DNA of 64,000 nucleotides, taken from NCBI GenBank assembly GCA_900770215.1, contig CAAGJW010000078.1, positions 34,232 to 98,231 on the forward strand, given 5' to 3'. Shown here piece by piece: positions 18,012 through 26,521 of the stretch. Numbering within the stretch: the stretch's first letter is position 1; each line of letters starts with the position of its first letter. Under the pieces are notes generated by a model that did not search any database, was not told the DNA's origin, and saw only the letters and a program-made list of their open reading frames with translations. Position numbers and translations under genes: made by a program. Source of the stretch: Bacteroidales bacterium. Lineage in GTDB: Bacteria > Bacteroidota > Bacteroidia > Bacteroidales > Muribaculaceae.

Positions 18012-18215
18012 ATGCCTCAAGCTCCCGATATCGAAAGTTCCACCCGTGCCGAGCGGCAGGCCTATGTCGACAAGGCCTTTGCCTGCCTGGGCGATTGCGA
18101 CTTGTGCGGCAAGTGCAAGATGCTGCACGGCCGCGATGCCGATGTGGTGTATGCCGACTATATCGACGGCAAGCGCGACTTTCTCGACATCACCATGCAG
18201 CTGCGCCGGCCTTGA
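18012..18215 (+). CDS. Small cysteine-cluster protein, copy 2
   Basis: 67 residues starting MPQAPDIESSTRAERQAYV, 13 nt after copy 1. It keeps CLGDCDLCGKC (C-x3-C-x2-C-x2-C) and the DYIDGKRDFLDI segment, so the two arose by tandem duplication. The sequence around them has diverged while the cysteines and YIDGKR are constant, which points to function. A bidirectional terminator follows. Confidence 0.7.
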   Translation: MPQAPDIESSTRAERQAYVDKAFACLGDCDLCGKCKMLHGRDADVVYADYIDGKRDFLDITMQLRRP

Positions 18216-18242
18216 CGCCCTGAGCCTATGGGCGCACAGCGA

Positions 18243-18283
18243 AGGCGCGACCTTGCTCACATCGTGTGGGCAAGGTCGCGCCT
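18243..18283. terminator. Bidirectional terminator between the tandem small genes and pepT
   Basis: A perfect 14-bp stem (18243-18256 with 18270-18283) with a 13-nt loop lies between two converging genes. Confidence 0.75.
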
Positions 18284-18304
18284 CGGTGTGTGGTCGTGTT
18301 GCCT

Positions 18305-19531
18305 TTACTTGGCCTCGTTGGCCACAATCTTGCATATCTCGACGATGGTGAGCATGGCCTTCTCCATGGCTGTGGTCGACACATACTCGAAGCGGCCGTG
18401 CATGTTCATGCCGCCGGCATAGATGTTGGGGCAGGGCAGCCCCTTGAACGAGAGCTGTGCACCGTCGGTCCCGCCGCGTATGGGTTGGATGATGGGCGTG
18501 ACACCGGTATTCTTCATCGCCTTCTCGGCCACCTCCACAATGTGCATCACCGGCTCTATCTTCTCGCGCATGTTGTAGTACTGGTCTTTGATCTCGATGC
18601 TTGCGCAGCCGGGGAACTCGCAGTTGATCTTGTGGCACAGGTGCTCGAGCTCGCGCTTGCGGCTCTCGAAGCGGGCGCGGTCGTGGTCGCGCACGATGTA
18701 GGTGAGCACCGTTTTCTCTACCGTGCCCTCAAACGAGATGAGGTGGTAGAAGCCCTCGTAGCCCTCGGTGTGCTCGGGAGTCTCCCAGCGCGGTATCATG
18801 ACTGCAAACTGGGTGGCCACGCGTATCGAGTTGAGCATCTTGTGCTTGGCTGCTCCTGGGTGCACGTTCAGACCCGTGAAGGTGACTTTGGCGCTGGCGG
18901 CGTTGAAGTTTTCATATTCCAGCTCGCCAGGATAGCCGCCGTCCATGGTGTAGGCCCACTCGGCACCAAATTTCTTCACGTCGAAGTGATGCGCTCCCAT
19001 GCCTATCTCCTCGTCGGGGTTGAAGGCGATGCGTATGTCGCCGTGCTTGAGCTCGGGATGATTCTGGAAATATTCGATAGCACTGATAATCTCGGCAACG
19101 CCTGCCTTGTCGTCGGCTCCGAGCAGTGTAGTGCCGTCGGTCACGATCAGGTCTTGCCCCACAAAGTCTTTCAGCTCGGGGAACTGGGCGGGGTCGAGCA
19201 CGATGTTTTCCTTCTCGTTGAGCACGATCTTGCCGCCGTCGTAGTTGCTCACCACGCGAGGCTTCACGTTGTGGCCGCTCATGTCGGGGGCGGTGTCGAG
19301 GTGAGCGATAAAGCCAATGGTGGGCACTTTCTTGTCGCAGTTGCTGGGCAATGTGGCCATCAAGTAGCCATTGTCGTCGAGCGAGATGTCGCTCAGGCCC
19401 ATGTCTCTGAGCTCCTTGCGCAACTGCTCGGCAAACACCATCTGACCTGGGGTCGACGGGGTGAGGTTTGTGAGTTCGTCACTCTGAGTGTCAAACTTCA
19501 CATACTTTAGGAAACGATCTACTAAGTTCAT
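18305..19531 (-). CDS. pepT: Peptidase T (tripeptide aminopeptidase, M20 family)
   Basis: 408 residues, the canonical length. It removes the N-terminal residue of tripeptides in the cytosol using two zinc ions. Metal-site segments are seen in order: [42 protein letters not shown], and the C-terminal [20 protein letters not shown] with NIYAGG. The N-terminus [19 protein letters not shown] is standard. Monocistronic. Confidence 0.96.
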   Translation of the reverse strand: MNLVDRFLKYVKFDTQSDELTNLTPSTPGQMVFAEQLRKELRDMGLSDISLDDNGYLMATLPSNCDKKVPTIGFIAHLDTAPDMSGHNVKPRVVSNYDGGKIVLNEKENIVLDPAQFPELKDFVGQDLIVTDGTTLLGADDKAGVAEIISAIEYFQNHPELKHGDIRIAFNPDEEIGMGAHHFDVKKFGAEWAYTMDGGYPGELEYENFNAASAKVTFTGLNVHPGAAKHKMLNSIRVATQFAVMIPRWETPEHTEGYEGFYHLISFEGTVEKTVLTYIVRDHDRARFESRKRELEHLCHKINCEFPGCASIEIKDQYYNMREKIEPVMHIVEVAEKAMKNTGVTPIIQPIRGGTDGAQLSFKGLPCPNIYAGGMNMHGRFEYVSTTAMEKAMLTIVEICKIVANEAK

Positions 19532-19616
19532 TGTGTTATGACGTTTTGTGTTGTGAGCCGGGCTAAGCGATTGTGAGGGTAGCCGGCCGGTTTTTTTAAT
19601 ATTGCTTTCTATTTAG

Positions 19617-19644
19617 CAAAGATAATAATTATTTTGTAATTTTG
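19617..19644. promoter_or_regulatory. Divergent -7 boxes for pepT and the first endonuclease gene
   Basis: TATCTTTG on the minus strand (19617-19624) faces pepT; TAATTTTG on the plus strand (19637-19644) faces the gene at 19669. Both fit TAnnTTTG; -33 boxes are weak. The two promoters are too close to be used at the same time. Confidence 0.5.
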
Positions 19645-19668
19645 CGTCCCAAATTGTGCTTTTGTAAC

Positions 19669-20517
19669 ATGGCCCGCCGCAAAAAAAGAAGAGATGCCAA
19701 GTGGAGGTATGCCCGACGCCTCTTGCTCGTGGGGGCGTGGGTGCTGCTCATCGTGGCGATTCTGGTTGCCGTGTTGCACTGGGGCGCGGCCAGTGCCTGG
19801 CGCAGCCTCGACATTGAGGCGGGCGCCCGGCTGCGCGACAGCCTCGAGGTGGTGAAACTGCCGGCCCGCACCCCCAACCAGGTGCTGCGCTACGATGGCT
19901 TCACGGTCTATTTCAACAAGAAGTGGCATGTGCCCAACTGCGCGGTCTACGAGCTCACGCGCCACGAGGCACAAGGCTCGCTCGCCCGCACGGGCAGCTT
20001 TGTCGCCGACTCGGCCGTGGCAGGCTGTGCCCGCCCCTGGGACTACACGCTGAGCGGCTATGAGCGGGGCCACATTGTGCCTGCCGGCGACATGCGTTGG
20101 AGCCAGAAGGCCATGGCGGCCTCGTTTGTGATGACCAATGTGTGCCCGCAGGCCAAGGCGCTCAACCAGGGCGGCTGGAGCAAGCTTGAAGACGAGGTGC
20201 GCTCCTGGGCGGTGCGCGACAGTGCGCTCATCGTGGTGGCGGGGCCCGTGCTCACCCCAGGCATGGCCACCATAGGCTCTCGGCACGTGGCGGTGCCCAA
20301 GCGTTTCTTCAAGGTGGTGCTGGCACCCTATGCACGGCCCATGAGGGCCATCGGGTTTATTTATCCCAACGCCAAGGCTTCGGGGTCGTTGAGCCGCTAT
20401 GCCGTGAGTGTTGACCGCGTGGAGCAGGTCACGGGCTACGATTTCTTCACTGCCCTTCCCCGCGAGGTGGAGCGCGAGGTGGAAAGCCGCCTCAACCTCG
20501 ACCAGTGGCTGCGTTGA
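19669..20517 (+). CDS. DNA/RNA non-specific endonuclease, membrane-anchored, ERGH variant
   Basis: 282 residues from the ATG at 19669. After a very basic N-terminus (ARRKKRRDAKWRYARR) there is one membrane helix (LLLVGAWVLLIVAILVAVLHW), so the nuclease domain faces the periplasm. The beta-beta-alpha-metal active site reads GYERGHIVPAGDM, then SFVMTNVCPQ and LNQGGW. Family members normally have DRGH; here the aspartate is glutamate while the catalytic histidine and downstream asparagines remain. It is paralogous to the next gene. Confidence 0.85.
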   Translation: MARRKKRRDAKWRYARRLLLVGAWVLLIVAILVAVLHWGAASAWRSLDIEAGARLRDSLEVVKLPARTPNQVLRYDGFTVYFNKKWHVPNCAVYELTRHEAQGSLARTGSFVADSAVAGCARPWDYTLSGYERGHIVPAGDMRWSQKAMAASFVMTNVCPQAKALNQGGWSKLEDEVRSWAVRDSALIVVAGPVLTPGMATIGSRHVAVPKRFFKVVLAPYARPMRAIGFIYPNAKASGSLSRYAVSVDRVEQVTGYDFFTALPREVEREVESRLNLDQWLR

Positions 20518-20583
20518 CGGCGCCGTGCGCGCTTGTTTTGAATGGATTGCTAAATATTACAGATATATAACTACTTGATAGAT

Positions 20584-21423
20584 ATGAAGCTTAGAAAATC
20601 GTCATTGCTTCTCGTTGCCGCGCTCTTGATGGTGCCTTGCATGGCCCTGTGCCGCCACTACACCCCCCGCGGCAAGAAGCAGCGCACCGAGCGGGTGCTG
20701 TCTGCCGCCTCCTCATCGACGGTCACGGGCCAGGGCATCGCCTCGCCCCTGCTCAAGGTGGGCGTGCCGGCCAGTGTGCCCAACGAGCGTCTCGACTACG
20801 AGGCGATGATCGTGTACTTCAACCCGCGCTATCATGTGCCCAACTGCGTGATCTACGACTACACGGCCACGCTGGCGGCCATGAGCGACGCCCCCGGTGC
20901 AGAGAAGCGCAAAAACTACAAGTTCAATCCCGACCCCAATTGCAGCTCCAGTCCAGACTGGGGCGACTACCGCGGCTCGGGCTACGACCGCGGCCACATG
21001 GCTCCGGCCATGGACATGAAGTGGAGCCCTGTGTCGATGACGCAATGCTTCTACATGACCAACATGTGCCCCCAGGAGCATGGCCTCAACAGCGGCTGCT
21101 GGCGCACGCTGGAGCAGACGGTGCACCGGTGGACCAAGCGCTACAAGCGCCTCATCATCGCCACCGGCCCCGTGCTGGGCAACGGCATGACCATGATAGG
21201 GCCGCGTCGCAACATCGCTGTGCCCAAGGCCTTCTTCAAGGCCATCTATGCGCCTGCCCAGGGCCGTACCATCGCTTTCTTGTTCAACAACGTGCGCACC
21301 ACTGGCGGCATCAAGGACCACGTGGTGAGCGTGAGCTATGTGGAGCGCGTGACCGGGCTCACACTCTTCCCGGGCGTGAGCGCAAGCATCAAGTCGAAGA
21401 GCGACTACAACCAGTGGAAATAA
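20584..21423 (+). CDS. DNA/RNA non-specific endonuclease, secreted
   Basis: 279 residues from the ATG at 20584 (a TTG 9 nt earlier is less likely). The signal peptide (MKLRKSSLLLVAALLMVPCMALC) could also be read as a weak lipobox. The active site GYDRGHMAPAMDMKW has the canonical DRGH, followed by FYMTNMCPQ and LNSGCW. The two nucleases share the same architecture (YFN-, WHVPNC/YHVPNC, VPKAFFK) and were duplicated in tandem. They may supply nucleotides or degrade extracellular DNA. Confidence 0.88.
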   Translation: MKLRKSSLLLVAALLMVPCMALCRHYTPRGKKQRTERVLSAASSSTVTGQGIASPLLKVGVPASVPNERLDYEAMIVYFNPRYHVPNCVIYDYTATLAAMSDAPGAEKRKNYKFNPDPNCSSSPDWGDYRGSGYDRGHMAPAMDMKWSPVSMTQCFYMTNMCPQEHGLNSGCWRTLEQTVHRWTKRYKRLIIATGPVLGNGMTMIGPRRNIAVPKAFFKAIYAPAQGRTIAFLFNNVRTTGGIKDHVVSVSYVERVTGLTLFPGVSASIKSKSDYNQWK

Positions 21424-21493
21424 TCGATTGTTTCGCTGGCTGGTTTCCTTCGTTTCGTCTACTTTAATATACTGAAAAAAGGAGAATTGATCG

Positions 21494-22870
21494 ATGAATA
21501 TCAACGATGATACTATTGTGGCAGTGTCGACGCCCCACGGCATGGGCGGCATTGCCGTCGTGCGCGTGAGTGGCCCGCAGGCTGTCGACGTGGTGGCCCG
21601 GCGCTGGAAGGGCGCCCCGCTCGGCACCATGGCTAGCCACACCGCCCACCTGGGCCGCATTGTCGACTCGCAAGGCCAGCTGCTCGACCAGGTGGTGCTC
21701 ACCCTTTTCCGTGCTCCGCACTCGTTTACGGGCGAGGACGTGATCGAGATTTCGTGTCACGGGTCGATGTGGATTCAGCAGCAACTGGTGGTCACGCTCA
21801 TCGATGCCGGCTGCCGTGCTGCCACAGGGGGAGAGTTCACCCAGCGCGCCTTTGCTGCCGGCAAGATGGACCTGTCGCAGGCCGAGGCCGTGGCCGACCT
21901 CATTGCCTCGTCGAGCCGCGCCTCGCACCGTGTGGCCATCAACCAGATGCGTGGCGTCTTCAGCCGCAAGCTCGGCGAGCTGCGCCAGCAGCTGTTGCAA
22001 TTTGTGTCGCTCATCGAGCTTGAGCTCGACTTCAGCGAGGAGGATGTGCAATTTGCCGACCGTGGCCGCCTCGTGGGCTTGGCACGGCACATCGACGACG
22101 TCATCTCGCGCCTGGCCCAAAGCTACAGCTCGGGCAATGCCATCAAAAACGGCTTGCCAGTGGCCATAATAGGCGCCACCAATGCCGGCAAGTCGACCTT
22201 GCTCAACGCCCTGCTGCACGACGACCGCGCCCTGGTGAGCGACATCCAGGGCACTACACGCGATGTGATCGAAGACACCATCACCCTGGGGGGCACGTTG
22301 TTTCGCTTCATCGACACGGCCGGCCTGCGCGAGGCCAAGGACGAGATCGAGTCGATGGGCATCGAGCGCAGCTTCAAGAAGCTCGACGAGGCCCAGCTCG
22401 TGCTTTGGGTGGTAGATGCCTCCAGCCCCGTCGATGCTATCGATGATTTTTACCGCCGCATCGCCCCCCGGTTTGAGGGAAAACACGTGATCACGGTAGT
22501 GAATAAAATCGATTGTGCCGACCCTGCACAGCTGCGGCGCCTGCAGCGCACGCTGCCCAACACATCGCTCATTTCGGCCAAAAACGGCGATGGAATCGAC
22601 AGTTTGCAGCAGTACATCGTTGCTGCTGCCGGCCTGCCCGAGATCGACGACAACGCCGTGATCGTGACCAATGCTCGCCACTACGAGGCTCTCACCCGCG
22701 CCCGTGCCGCCATCGAGCGCAGCATCCAGGGCCTGAACGAGGGGCTGAGCGGTGACCTCGTGAGCCAGGACATACGCGAGTGCATGTACTACCTGGGCGA
22801 AATCACTGGCGAGATTACCACCGACGACATCCTGGGCGAAATCTTCTCCCACTTCTGCATCGGAAAATGA
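21494..22870 (+). CDS. mnmE: tRNA modification GTPase
   Basis: 458 residues, full length. With MnmG it builds the cmnm5U34 modification of tRNA. The N-terminus DDTIVAVSTPHGMGGIAVVRVSG and SFTGEDVIEISCHG form the folate-binding domain. The GTPase domain has GATNAGKST (P-loop), TTRD, DTAGLR and NKID. It ends in the essential CIGK. The gene is intact, and prophage sequence begins within about 210 nt after it. Confidence 0.97.
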   Translation: MNINDDTIVAVSTPHGMGGIAVVRVSGPQAVDVVARRWKGAPLGTMASHTAHLGRIVDSQGQLLDQVVLTLFRAPHSFTGEDVIEISCHGSMWIQQQLVVTLIDAGCRAATGGEFTQRAFAAGKMDLSQAEAVADLIASSSRASHRVAINQMRGVFSRKLGELRQQLLQFVSLIELELDFSEEDVQFADRGRLVGLARHIDDVISRLAQSYSSGNAIKNGLPVAIIGATNAGKSTLLNALLHDDRALVSDIQGTTRDVIEDTITLGGTLFRFIDTAGLREAKDEIESMGIERSFKKLDEAQLVLWVVDASSPVDAIDDFYRRIAPRFEGKHVITVVNKIDCADPAQLRRLQRTLPNTSLISAKNGDGIDSLQQYIVAAAGLPEIDDNAVIVTNARHYEALTRARAAIERSIQGLNEGLSGDLVSQDIRECMYYLGEITGEITTDDILGEIFSHFCIGK

Positions 22871-22987
22871 GCGCGTGCAAGTGCATAATATAACAACAGC
22901 ATATTAGCGACATGCAAGCGACAGAATAACAGCTATAATACCAAAATAAAATTTCGGCGTTATCTGCTATCTATATGCTAATATTGT

Positions 22988-23055
22988 GTTACTTTTGTGG
23001 TACTGTTTTGTGACTTGATGCTTTTTGAGTAACAAAAGTAACAAAAGTAACAAAC
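22988..23055 (+). promoter_or_regulatory. Integrase promoter flanked by inverted and direct repeats
   Basis: TACTTTTG (22990-22997) fits a -7 box and lies within GTTACTTTTG. Downstream are three direct copies of GTAACAAAA (23029, 23038, 23047; the last ends in C) whose CAAAAGTAAC sequence is the inverse of the promoter segment. They lie in the leader before the ATG at 23079 and may be binding sites for the integrase or an excisionase. Confidence 0.5.
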
Positions 23056-23078
23056 AGCATGTGATTAACAACGCAACT

Positions 23079-24257
23079 ATGAGAAAGAAAGCAAAGCCAA
23101 AAGAGCCGATACGACTGCGACAGCGCACGCTCGCAAACGGCAACATCTCGCTCTTTCTTGACATGTATCGTGACGGCAAACGAAGCTATGAGTTTCTGAA
23201 GCTCTATCTTGTGCCGGAGCGCACTCGTGAAGACAAAGAGCAGAACAGACAGACGATGCAGCTTGCGCAGTCAATCAAAGCGCAGCGCATCGTCGAGATG
23301 CAGAACGGCGAGTTCGGCTTCAAGTCGAAATTCGCAGAAGACACACTCTTTTTTGAGTTCTATCGTGCTATGTGCGAAGCACGTCACGGCGAAGAGAGCA
23401 ATGGTAATTGGGGTAATTGGTACTCTGCTCTGAAACACTTGCAACGCTATGAGCACAACGAGCGCATCACGTTTGCAGAAATCACGCCGGCATGGGTGCA
23501 GGGCTTCAAAGACTATCTTGAAACAGCAGCGTACACGAATGACGGTCACTATGCAAAAGACGGCATCGTGCGCAAGCTCTCACGCAACAGCAAAGTATCT
23601 TACTTCAACAAGCTGCGAGCATGTCTTAATGAGGCTTTCGAGAAACGCATCATTGCTTACAACCCGATGCGTGGTATCGATAATTTCAAAGCTGAAGAAG
23701 GGAAAAGAATGTATCTTACTATCGACGAAGTGCGCAAGCTCGCACAGACGCCATGTCGCAGCGAAGAAGTCAAGACTGCATTCTTGTTCTCATGCTTGAC
23801 AGGCTTGCGACGCAGCGACATCGCTAAATTGACGTGGGGCGAAGTGCATCATCAGAGCGGCTTTACTCGCATCATCTTTCGTCAAAAGAAGACCGGCGGT
23901 CAAGAATATCTCGACATTACGACACAAGCAGCTGCGCTCATGGGCGAGCGTGGCGCAGACGATGAGCGAGTGTTTAAGTGGTTCAATTCGCCCGGCTCAA
24001 CAAATGACATCATTCGTGTGTGGGTGGCGAATGCCGGCATCAACAAAGACATCACGTTTCACTGTGGGCGTCATACATTCGCGACTATGATGCTCGACTT
24101 GGGAACAGACCTATTCACTGTGAGTAAGTTGCTCGGTCATGCAGACATCAGCACGACGCAGATTTATGCGAAAGTGCTTGACAAGGCAAAGCAAGCAGCT
24201 GTCGCAGCCATTCCCGACGTGTTCGGTATTTCCGAACACGTCGGGAATACCGAATAA
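23079..24257 (+). CDS. int: Tyrosine site-specific integrase
   Basis: 392 residues from ATG 23079; the longer frame from 23025 would translate the leader repeats and is rejected. An N-terminal arm-binding region and SAM-like core-binding domain (about 90-200) precede the catalytic domain. Catalytic residues: R in CLTGLRRSDIAKL, HCGRHTFATM (HxxR), LLGHADISTTQIYAKV (H and nucleophile Y). It integrates and, with an excisionase, excises the prophage. It is the left-most prophage gene and points inward. Its 3' end encodes a 17-bp hairpin. Confidence 0.93.
   Translation: MRKKAKPKEPIRLRQRTLANGNISLFLDMYRDGKRSYEFLKLYLVPERTREDKEQNRQTMQLAQSIKAQRIVEMQNGEFGFKSKFAEDTLFFEFYRAMCEARHGEESNGNWGNWYSALKHLQRYEHNERITFAEITPAWVQGFKDYLETAAYTNDGHYAKDGIVRKLSRNSKVSYFNKLRACLNEAFEKRIIAYNPMRGIDNFKAEEGKRMYLTIDEVRKLAQTPCRSEEVKTAFLFSCLTGLRRSDIAKLTWGEVHHQSGFTRIIFRQKKTGGQEYLDITTQAAALMGERGADDERVFKWFNSPGSTNDIIRVWVANAGINKDITFHCGRHTFATMMLDLGTDLFTVSKLLGHADISTTQIYAKVLDKAKQAAVAAIPDVFGISEHVGNTE
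24210..24248 (+). repeat. 17-bp perfect hairpin inside the 3' end of int
   Basis: 24210-24226 pairs perfectly with 24232-24248 around a 5-nt loop, still within coding sequence. No T tract follows. It may stabilise the transcript end or be a protein site; a true terminator follows 155 nt later. Confidence 0.6.
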
Positions 24258-24576
24258 TCACATGAAACCGAATAGAATGTTTTGCGTAAACTTAATGCGT
24301 AAAATTAGAACAAAATAAGCAGAAATTTTACGCACTATTTTGTTCTATTTTATCAACCTAAGAAAATAGGCTATAAAAAAACTATTTATAGCCCATAAAA
24401 ATAGCGCAGCAAGAAATCAACTAATCTCGCTGCGCTTTTCTTGTTGTGGAGGAAATTAACTTCCCTCACAATAGCATTTTGCTCACGTCACATTTGCGGT
24501 GAGCAAATTTCAAGTGTCTGTATCTTATAATCTTACGCTATCATAAAAATCTATGACAGTGCAGAAGTCGCAACAG
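24258..24576. terminator. Terminator region between int and the repressor operon
   Basis: Gene-free. It has an AT-rich hairpin (24369-24377 with 24385-24393) and a GC-rich one (24403-24410 with 24429-24436) followed by TTTC and T-rich sequence. The two probably stop int transcription from the left and the convergent repressor operon from the right. Confidence 0.65.
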
Positions 24577-24846
24577 TCATTTGCCGAACATTGAGCCACG
24601 ACCCGTGAGCAACCAATCTGCATTGACACCGCAATCACGCACGAGCGGCACACACCAGCCAATTTCAAAGAAGCCTTTGTTCATGTTCTTGCGCTGCACA
24701 TACAAGTGCGGCATGTCAATGTCATTATCCCTACAGTACTGCGACACGCTTGCAATGCGGTGTGTGTTCTTGCACTCTTGCAACACGGTGAAGAAGCGTG
24801 TCATCACTTGTATCGTGTCGATAGAGTAATTGCGTGTCTTGCTCAT
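24577..24846 (-). CDS. Repressor-like small protein, last gene of the lysogeny operon
   Basis: 89 residues. It ends CGVNADWLLTGRGSMFGK, the same closing pattern as the CI-like protein of this operon (LVWLLTGEGSML). The preceding region (VSQYCRDNDIDMPHLYVQRKN) could be a divergent HTH. Its start overlaps the previous gene by 4 nt, so it is translated with the operon. It may be a second repressor or a partner of the first; neither is shown. Confidence 0.6.
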   Translation of the reverse strand: MSKTRNYSIDTIQVMTRFFTVLQECKNTHRIASVSQYCRDNDIDMPHLYVQRKNMNKGFFEIGWCVPLVRDCGVNADWLLTGRGSMFGK

Positions 24847-25046
24847 TGGTTCAAGATTTCAGTGCGCAACCACAATACATCGTCGTAGAGCGACGCAATC
24901 TCATCGGTCGAGAGATTGTTCACTTTGCGCCGGTCAAGCTCGCAGGCGAGCTGTTTCTGTGCGTCTGTGAGCCTCTCTGCGCTCACGTCACGGTGTGTGA
25001 GCGCATCTTTCATCAAGTTGATGACTAATCTGCTGTGTTCTGTCAT
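24843..25046 (-). CDS. Small hypothetical protein of the lysogeny operon
   Basis: 67 residues, mostly helical and charged (MTEHSRLVINLMKDALTHRDVSAERLTD). It begins 1 nt after the secreted-protein gene and overlaps the next start by 4 nt, so it belongs to the repressor operon. No family recognised. Confidence 0.6.
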   Translation of the reverse strand: MTEHSRLVINLMKDALTHRDVSAERLTDAQKQLACELDRRKVNNLSTDEIASLYDDVLWLRTEILNQ

Positions 25047-25047
25047 A

Positions 25048-25440
25048 TCACCAATCTGTCATATAGGTTACTTGAAACACTTTCACATCACCTAATTTGT
25101 AGGTCAGAGCGAGCATCAACGGCTTGCCCGGTTTCTTTGAGCGTACCTGTGTGAAGTCAACATTGTTGATGCCTTCAGTACACTCGAAAGTAGTCACTTC
25201 CAAATCATCACGAGCAATCGTCTCACGAGCATTGACTATGTGCAATACACGCACTCTCGACGTGGCGACATTCTCAACGGTGATAGTGCGCTTGCTCGTA
25301 TCGATAGTGAACACGTTCTGCGCTTCTACTAATTCGCCGTCATCAACGCTCATAAAGCGTGTTGTAAGCTGCTGCGCAGAAGCAAGAGCTGCGCTCATCA
25401 GCACGGCACACATCATCATCAGTCTGAAAATAGTCTTCAT
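25048..25440 (-). CDS. Secreted hypothetical protein co-transcribed with the repressor (candidate lysogenic-conversion gene)
   Basis: 130 residues. A clean signal peptide (FRLMMMCAVLMSAALASAQ) is followed by about 108 residues with beta-strand character (FTIDTSKRTITVENV, VRVLHIVNA). Its start overlaps the repressor stop by 4 nt, so it should be made in lysogens. Phage genes in this position often change the cell surface or exclude related phages; that role is inference. The family is unknown. Confidence 0.65.
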   Translation of the reverse strand: MKTIFRLMMMCAVLMSAALASAQQLTTRFMSVDDGELVEAQNVFTIDTSKRTITVENVATSRVRVLHIVNARETIARDDLEVTTFECTEGINNVDFTQVRSKKPGKPLMLALTYKLGDVKVFQVTYMTDW

Positions 25441-25868
25441 TGTCTTTCGGTTTTGTCGGTCATTTTTTCAATCACAGATATAAGTCTGTCAATCTGTTCA
25501 TCTCGTTTCTGCACGAGCTTGCGCATCTCTGTAATCTCAGTTATCGCTTTGTCTATCGTGCGAGAAGAATTGACGTTATTAGAATTGACGTTGTGGCTTC
25601 CGACGATAGAAGTGTTGCCGTCATTTTGCTCAACGTGTGTACTGTTGTCTTCGACAAGCATTGAGCCTTCACCGGTCAACAACCACACCAAACTAATATT
25701 CAAGTATGCTGCTTGAATTTTCTCGGCAACTTCTTTCGAGATGCCGTGCTTGCCGTTCTTGATGTCATATAAGGTCTGAACCGTGGCAAGTCCCACGTCG
25801 GCAGCGATTTGACGGTAACTTTTCGCCAAAAAATTTTTTAATGCGATAATTCTCTCACTATCAGTCAT
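25437..25868 (-). CDS. CI-like phage repressor (HTH) with coiled-coil tail
   Basis: 143 residues. The N-terminal HTH is YRQIAADVGLATVQTLYDIKNGKHGISKEVAEKI, then WLLTGEGSML (about 57-66), typical of phage repressors. There is no LexA/peptidase domain; instead an N/S-rich linker and a C-terminal coiled coil (ITEMRKLVQKRDEQIDRLISVIEKM) probably give oligomers. It faces left across from the early genes and begins just beside the TTnAAGTA operators. Lack of a self-cleavage domain means induction must work another way. Confidence 0.82.
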   Translation of the reverse strand: MTDSERIIALKNFLAKSYRQIAADVGLATVQTLYDIKNGKHGISKEVAEKIQAAYLNISLVWLLTGEGSMLVEDNSTHVEQNDGNTSIVGSHNVNSNNVNSSRTIDKAITEITEMRKLVQKRDEQIDRLISVIEKMTDKTERQ

Positions 25869-25879
25869 AAAGCATAAAA

Positions 25880-25971
25880 TTTAAGTATTGTACTGAAAAA
25901 CTACTTGAAAAAATTTTGCTATTCAAGTATTTTAATTTAACTTTGCAGCACAATAGTTAATTTACTATTGT
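25880..25971. promoter_or_regulatory. Immunity region: early promoter and two classes of operator
   Basis: Rightward promoter: TTTG (25915-25918), 19 nt, TAACTTTG (25938-25945), an exact consensus match. Four half-sites related to TTCAAGTA surround it: TTTAAGTA (25880) and TACTGAAA (25891) form one loose pair; TACTTGAA (25902-25909) and TTCAAGTA (25922-25929) form a perfect inverted pair that spans the -33 box. A different perfect palindrome, ACAATAGT-N6-ACTATTGT (25950-25971), covers the transcription start. The first class probably binds the CI-like protein; the second could bind the Cro-like protein. Confidence 0.7.
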
Positions 25972-26045
25972 CGCAACACATAAAATATTGCGAGTAAAAG
26001 TAAATAATTAGTGCGTATCACGCAAATTTTCACAACATTTTTGAT

Positions 26046-26288
26046 ATGAAAGCGCAGAAAAAAACATTCAAAGACATCTACTTGGAGCGTAAGCAGCTGC
26101 CTACGCACGCAGAAATGTTCATTGCAGAAGTCGCAGAGTTGACGCATCGCTCGACCAACACTGTAAAGATGTGGCTGCTCGGCCGACAGGTGCCCGACGA
26201 ACTGACGCAGAGCGTCATTGCAAAAAAGTATAATGTAGATATTAACAGTCTCTTTCCAGTCAATGAGGCAAAAGTCGCAACAGTATGA
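26046..26288 (+). CDS. Cro-like HTH protein (first early gene)
   Basis: 80 residues. The helix-turn-helix is VAELTHRSTNTVKMWLLGRQVPDELTQSVIAKKYNVDINSLFP, with the recognition helix near NTVKMWLLG. As the first gene under the early promoter and opposite the repressor it is placed like Cro. It overlaps the next gene by 4 nt. Specific DNA binding is inferred. Confidence 0.65.
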   Translation: MKAQKKTFKDIYLERKQLPTHAEMFIAEVAELTHRSTNTVKMWLLGRQVPDELTQSVIAKKYNVDINSLFPVNEAKVATV

Positions 26289-26521
26289 AAGCATTACTAA
26301 CTAATTGGCGCAGCTATGTGCTGGCAGTCATCGCAATGGCAGGTATCGCACTTGTGTTCAGCGAGACGACTGAAGATGAAAACTTCCTGCTCAACTTCTT
26401 GTGGAGCAAGGCGCTCGGCGTGGCATGCTTATATGTGTGTTACAAGCTCTCAAACTACTGGGAGCGTCGCAACAAAATCGATTACTCAACACTATCAAAC
26501 ATTGATGACGCATGGGAGTAG
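26285..26521 (+). CDS. Small membrane protein
   Basis: 78 residues with two likely helices (YVLAVIAMAGIALVFS and FLWSKALGVACLYVCYKL). It overlaps both neighbours (4 nt upstream, 10 nt downstream), so it is in the early operon. It is early-expressed and inner-membrane; function unknown. Confidence 0.6.
   Translation: MKALLTNWRSYVLAVIAMAGIALVFSETTEDENFLLNFLWSKALGVACLYVCYKLSNYWERRNKIDYSTLSNIDDAWE

Noticed and set aside
23025..23078. Upstream start of the integrase (MSNKSNKSNK)
   Set aside because: The peptide is the translated 9-bp repeat array; the ATG at 23079 is preferred.
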